Shown here one piece after another: positions 59,661 to 64,000 of a DNA stretch of 64,000 bases. The notes under the pieces were generated by a model. It had not been told where the DNA came from and made no database searches. It was given only the letters and a program-made list of their open reading frames with translations. The DNA lies in the NCBI RefSeq assembly GCF_019703515.2, contig NC_059388.1:7215479-7279478 (forward strand). Reading direction: 5' to 3'. This DNA is from Myxocyprinus asiaticus (lineage: Eukaryota > Chordata > Actinopteri > Cypriniformes > Catostomidae). Position 1 is the first letter of the stretch, and every line of letters begins with the position of its first letter. The translations under genes and the position numbers were made by a program.

Positions 59661-60387
59661 TTGACGCAATGGATCTGGACTAGAACATCACCTTTCTTTC
59701 TCAAGTTCAAGAAAATTCTGTATGTTAACTACGATATTAGATTGTTAATATCAAATATTGATATTAATTTCCACTAGTAAATATATACAGTGGCCCCAAA
59801 GGTATTTGGATACTTAAAGGACATTAAAAAAAAAATTATGAATACAATTGCATTAAATAACTAAATATAAATTGACATCTGCTAATAAATGATGCAAGGG
59901 AACAGACTAACAGATTGTCCTTGTGCTATCTTTCTTGAAAATACAAGCTTTGTTTGATATTTTTACATTTTTGAGTGTGGTTTAAGTGTCCAGACACTTT
60001 GGGAGACTAACTTTGGGAAACTAACAGCTGAAATGATATGACCACTGCAACTTCCAGACACAGCTCAACCTTACATTATATACACGCATGTGCAAATGCT
60101 CTTCTGAGTGATGTTTGTTTCAGAAGATTGGAAGAGAAATGTCACTCACTGCTTCCACAAATGTCTGGGGTCATTCGAAGAGATCAGAGGACAGACGCAG
60201 GATTCTTTTAGAGGTGAGAATTTCATGGCAGATTGATCAAGCACACACAGTCACTCACTGAGATGGGGATATCTGTTTCGAATCTGATCTCTTGACAAGT
60301 TGTAATGATAGTATATGTTGGCGAAATTGTATGAGTTGGCTCATACAAAATATACGACATTTACTGTTGTTTACCACAGACAAATGG

Positions 60388-61483
60388 GTACCCAGATAGC
60401 ACACGGAAATCTCAGAGATGTCTGTTTTAGAAAGCATCACAAACTAATTAACATCTGCTAAACATCTAAAAAGATCATGTTTACAAACATTCTAAATCAT
60501 AAACATCTCAAAGACATCTGCTTAATGTCTTATTCACATCTGAGACATACTAATTGACATAGGTCTTACACATTCAAAAAATGATTTTTGCTGCTTGTTC
60601 AATTTACTTAATTAAAATGAAATCATTTATTTACGTACTCAATTAAATTTACTTATTAAACTGAACTAAAGCAACACGATTTTAGAACATTTTGACAACT
60701 TAATTTTATTGCGTTCTATCCATTTTAATTTGTAAAATGGAAGTTTACTTAATCCATTCGAGTTGGGACTACATTAATGCCTTTTGTGGTGTTAATATAG
60801 CATTGATGAAACTGGGCAGTGGATTTCCCAGCATGCTTTGCGTGGGACTCCATAGGGAGAGTACAGGTTAAAATTATTATTAATTATAGTTATTGTATGT
60901 GTTTTTGTGCAAGATGAATACAAAGGGGGATGTTAGTGATTATTGTTTTGTTATGAGATTTAGAAGAGTTTCTGTTATGTTGGAGTTTTTGGGGTTACCA
61001 TTATGATGAAGAGCTTGAGCTAACTAGGAGGACAGGTACATTTTACTTTGTTTTAGCTTTTAGCAAATGTTGTGCTAACTATAGCATAGTTACCAAAGTA
61101 CACTCTGTAGCGCTTCCAACCAGCATGTATTTAGCATGATAACATTCACTTTCACTAGTTAGTACATAAAGAAATTTAAGAGATTTATTTGAATTACATT
61201 GACAAGTCTAATTTTGTTGGGTTTACCTGATTCAACTAGGTTCAATCTACACAAAGTGTTTGTGTTGAAATTACACTGTAATTTTAAGTTAAGAAAACTC
61301 AAACATGTGGAACCACTGTCCACAATTGAACCAAGTTCAGCCAAGTTCAGCTTTTTTTTTTCTTTTTGTTTTTTTTTGAGTGCAGACGTATTGCAGATGA
61401 GTAAACAACGTAAAAAAAAAAAACACATTTTACAGATATAAACATTAAATAGACATCTGGGGAATGTACATGTGCTATCAGGG
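60388..61483. mobile_element. DNA element with CCAGATAGCACA ends, interrupted
   Basis: The left end reads CCCAGATAGCACACGGAAAT, the right end ACATGTGCTATCAGGG is its inverse, and 'agatgtct'/'agacatct' words repeat inside both ends. Between 60565 and 61384 lies a second element. Without it, the outer halves are about 177 and 99 bp. No coding frame. Confidence 0.55.
60565..61384. mobile_element. Non-autonomous element with CACTCAAAAA ends, copy 1
   Basis: The left end is TACACATTCAAAAAATGATT, and the right end TTTTTTTGAGTGCAG is an inverse partner. The body shares 'gctgcttgttca.tttacttaatt', 'gattttagaacattttg', 'ttgggactacat' and 'ccagcatgctttgc.tgggact' with copy 2 at 62545-63309. Not coding. 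Confidence 0.65.
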
Positions 61484-62475
61484 AATTGGTTTGATGATTT
61501 ATATTAAGTTTTTAACCCCGCTAGCCCAAACCATAACCTAATCATAAAGTGTAATACCATACCCAAAACCTCAACCTAGCCATGATTTTAAGAAGAAAAT
61601 CACTGTTGTGTACCAAGAAAGAAGGAAAACATAGTGGGCTGGAACTAGACGAGGTATCGTAGTATAGGTTATTCACGTGCATCAGTCTTTTTATTGTATA
61701 ATGAGTAACAAAATTTGTTCACAGGTGTTTACTTTATTAAAAGAAAGTGTTGATAGGAGGTTAGCAAAAAATTGTATGCATGTATTGATTTGAAATTGTG
61801 TTTGTTGATTGGTTGGTTGGTTGTAGGTGAATAAAGTCATATGATATAGTAAAATGTCATCCTAAATGTAATGAGACTGTTGGTGTTTGCAATGCATTGA
61901 GATACATTATTGTTTTCTGATATAAATTAAACTTTCTGACATAGGTTTTCAAAACATAAGTAAATTAACTGGAAAAGTCGACACAGCAAAAATCCTATTC
62001 TTAAAAAGTAGTACCTTTGCATTGCTTTCCATTAAAAAAATTAAAAACGAAATTATCTTAAAAATAAGATTAATTTACCTGAGAAGGTAGACTGCCATGT
62101 AAGTCACATATCTTGTTTAAAAAATTAATAAAATGTGTTACCACGTGTGTTTTGTCTTACTTCAATGACAGATTTTTTTTTTTTTTTTTTTTTTTTTTAC
62201 TTATTTTTGGCAAATGCATAGATACATGAATTACTTTATTTCTTACTTTCTAACAGCCATTTTTGTCAGTGTGTTATTCTCAATCATTTGGAGCCTTCCC
62301 TTGGGCTTCACATTTAGTTATGATTCCCTGATCATACTAATGGATCAGTTATCATCTGTCTGTAACACTGAACACAAAAACATGTAACATTGTAAAATTA
62401 AAGCAGTGGGTGAGCTAAAAAAAAAGACTGTACACACACACACAAAAAAAAAATTAAAATAAATTAACATTTAAT

Positions 62476-62544
<69 letters not shown>
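61484..62544. other. AT-rich sequence with simple repeats, no gene
   Basis: A run of about 29 T lies at 62171-62199, and an (AT)n run followed by poly-T lies at 62480-62549. No domain-bearing frame is seen. Confidence 0.6.
62480..62535. repeat. (AT)n microsatellite
   Basis: About 28 AT units, then 14 T. It replaces the left terminus of the element that follows. Confidence 0.95.
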
Positions 62545-62549
<5 letters not shown>

Positions 62550-63309
62550 GCTGCTTGTTCAGTTTACTTAATTGAAATGAATACATTTACGTACTTAAAT
62601 TTACTTAAATTTACTTATTTAATTGAACTAAAGCAACATGATTTTAGAACATTTTGTCACAACTTAATTTCATTGTGTTCTATCCATTTAAATATGTTAA
62701 ATGTAAGTTTACTTAATCCATTTACGTTGGGACTACATGAATAATTTTTGTGGTGTTAATGTAGCATTGACGAAACTGGACTGAAAGGATCTCATTTCCA
62801 GCATGCTTTGCATGGGACTGGGTAGGAAGAAAACCTTTTTGAAATCTTATTTTGTGCATTTTTGAGCAAGATGAGAATAGGAAGAGATTTATTCATGTTT
62901 AATGTTCTGTTATATTGCCGCTTAAAAAGAATGTCTGTTAGGCTGGAGTTTTGGGTGTTACCATTGTGGTAAAGACTGGTGCTTGTTCTTAGGTTGATGG
63001 ACTTTTACCATTAAGTGATACTTGATTCAAGTGCTGCTTACCACTGTTGCTATTAAATTAACAGTGCAACAGTTTCACTGTCTCACCTGGCATATTCTGA
63101 TGATTAATAAAATAAATTAAGTTGGTCCAACATAAGAAAATGTAGTTAATAAACCTTAGTAAATCGAGTTTGATGAACCTGAAGTTGAGTTAAAACTACC
63201 ATAGTACATTGACTTGACCTGAAACTGACTTAATCTGAATGAAAGACTTTAAATTACTTGTAAACATTTCTGCAATTCAATTAGTAAAGGTTACACTTTT
63301 TGAGTGTAG
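62545..63309. mobile_element. Non-autonomous element with CACTCAAAAA ends, copy 2
   Basis: It begins inside the element (GCTGCTTGTTCAGTTTACTT) after the poly-T, and ends TACACTTTTTGAGTGTAGAT. It is collinear and in the same orientation as copy 1. Confidence 0.65.
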
Positions 63310-63373
63310 ATTTAGCCTAGACTGTGTATCAGGTTGTAATATATGAATCAGGCCTACATCTTGATAAAGGAAT

Positions 63374-63431
<58 letters not shown>

Positions 63432-64000
63432 ATGTGTTTCTCAAAAACATCATAATGGATCCCAAACATTATGTTAATCTTTCATTCTATAAATATATCT
63501 GCTGCACCTGAAACCTGTGTGTTCTGCTCATTTGCAAGTAAAATTAATTTTACGCAAATTGCCGTAATTCAAGACCATAAGGAAAGGCTAGAGGTTTTCA
63601 GACTTTAAAATAACATATGCAAACACAAAAATAATACACAACAATATCTGCTACTATTACTACTGCTGCTGCTGATGATGGTAAACCAGATTGCTGATCA
63701 ACAAGTCAGGAGCCTCCTGTTGGTAAATCTTATCAAACATGAAAGAGATGATTGTGAGATTGCAATAAACACATCATTACACAACTTGGCTCAATTTATA
63801 ATTTTATTTAGTAAGTTCTTCAATTGTAAATTAATTAGTAGCCTACAAATGGACTTAAATACTGCTTACTTACCGTTTAAACACGCCACATCAGTGCTGT
63901 CCCATCATTGGTGGAATTTAAAGGGACACATAAATGGCATTACATGTTAAGTTCAGGAATTGTTGGCTACTTAACCATCGGAGGCCTTGAAGTTCCTCCC
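63310..64000. other. Sequence with a GA microsatellite, no gene
   Basis: A (GA)n run lies at 63375-63427. The rest is unique to the window, AT-rich and without a recognisable domain. A GCTGCTGCTGATGATG patch lies at 63665-63680. Confidence 0.5.
63375..63427. repeat. (GA)n microsatellite
   Basis: About 26 GA units. Confidence 0.95.

Overview
The window is AT-rich vertebrate DNA, most likely from a ray-finned fish and probably a cyprinid. The evidence is long introns packed with Tc1/mariner, hAT and DIRS-type elements, tRNA- and 5S-derived SINEs, and CA/GA/TA microsatellites, with short exons flanked by GT-AG signals. The species assignment is inferred from repeat style.

Only one host protein-coding gene can be supported: the 3' part of taf3 (TBP-associated factor 3, a TFIID subunit), on the + strand. 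Five exons join in frame: 25728-27418, 46545-46624, 49872-50127, 51335-51441 and 52566-52680. They encode the acidic/proline/lysine-rich middle of the protein and an intact C-terminal C4HC3 PHD finger of the H3K4me3-reading type, ending in TGA at 52678-52680. The upstream exons, which should encode the histone fold that pairs with TAF10, were not found. They probably lie 5' of the window, which makes bases 1-25727 intron.

Layout. 1-25727 is the upstream intron, with a Tc1-in-hAT nest, a Sleeping-Beauty-like Tc1, a DIRS fragment, a palindromic 340-bp repeat, two copies of a TTAA-ended element, a minisatellite, and several unique GC-balanced blocks that look like regulatory sequence. 25728-27418 is the large taf3 exon. 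27419-46544 is a 19-kb intron holding a SINE-in-hAT, an old Tc1, a large hAT candidate with a tandem array, a hAT-in-Tc1-like insertion, a foldback element and other repeats. 46545-52680 carries the last four exons; its introns contain a hAT-in-hAT pair ending 88 bp before an exon and a 5S-derived SINE between the two PHD exons. 52681-64000 holds the 3' UTR, a dense Tc1/MITE cluster (54.2-58.1 kb), one strong unique block (59.2-59.7 kb) and paired copies of a non-autonomous DNA element.

In other vertebrates the gene next to TAF3 is GATA3, which is known for distant enhancers. Unique blocks here that contain GATA and homeodomain-type sites are therefore reasonable enhancer candidates, but this is inference. 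I found no new protein system. The strongest direct observations are the nested transposon insertions with exact or near-exact target duplications, and two Tc1 copies 52 kb apart that share the same loss of the catalytic core.
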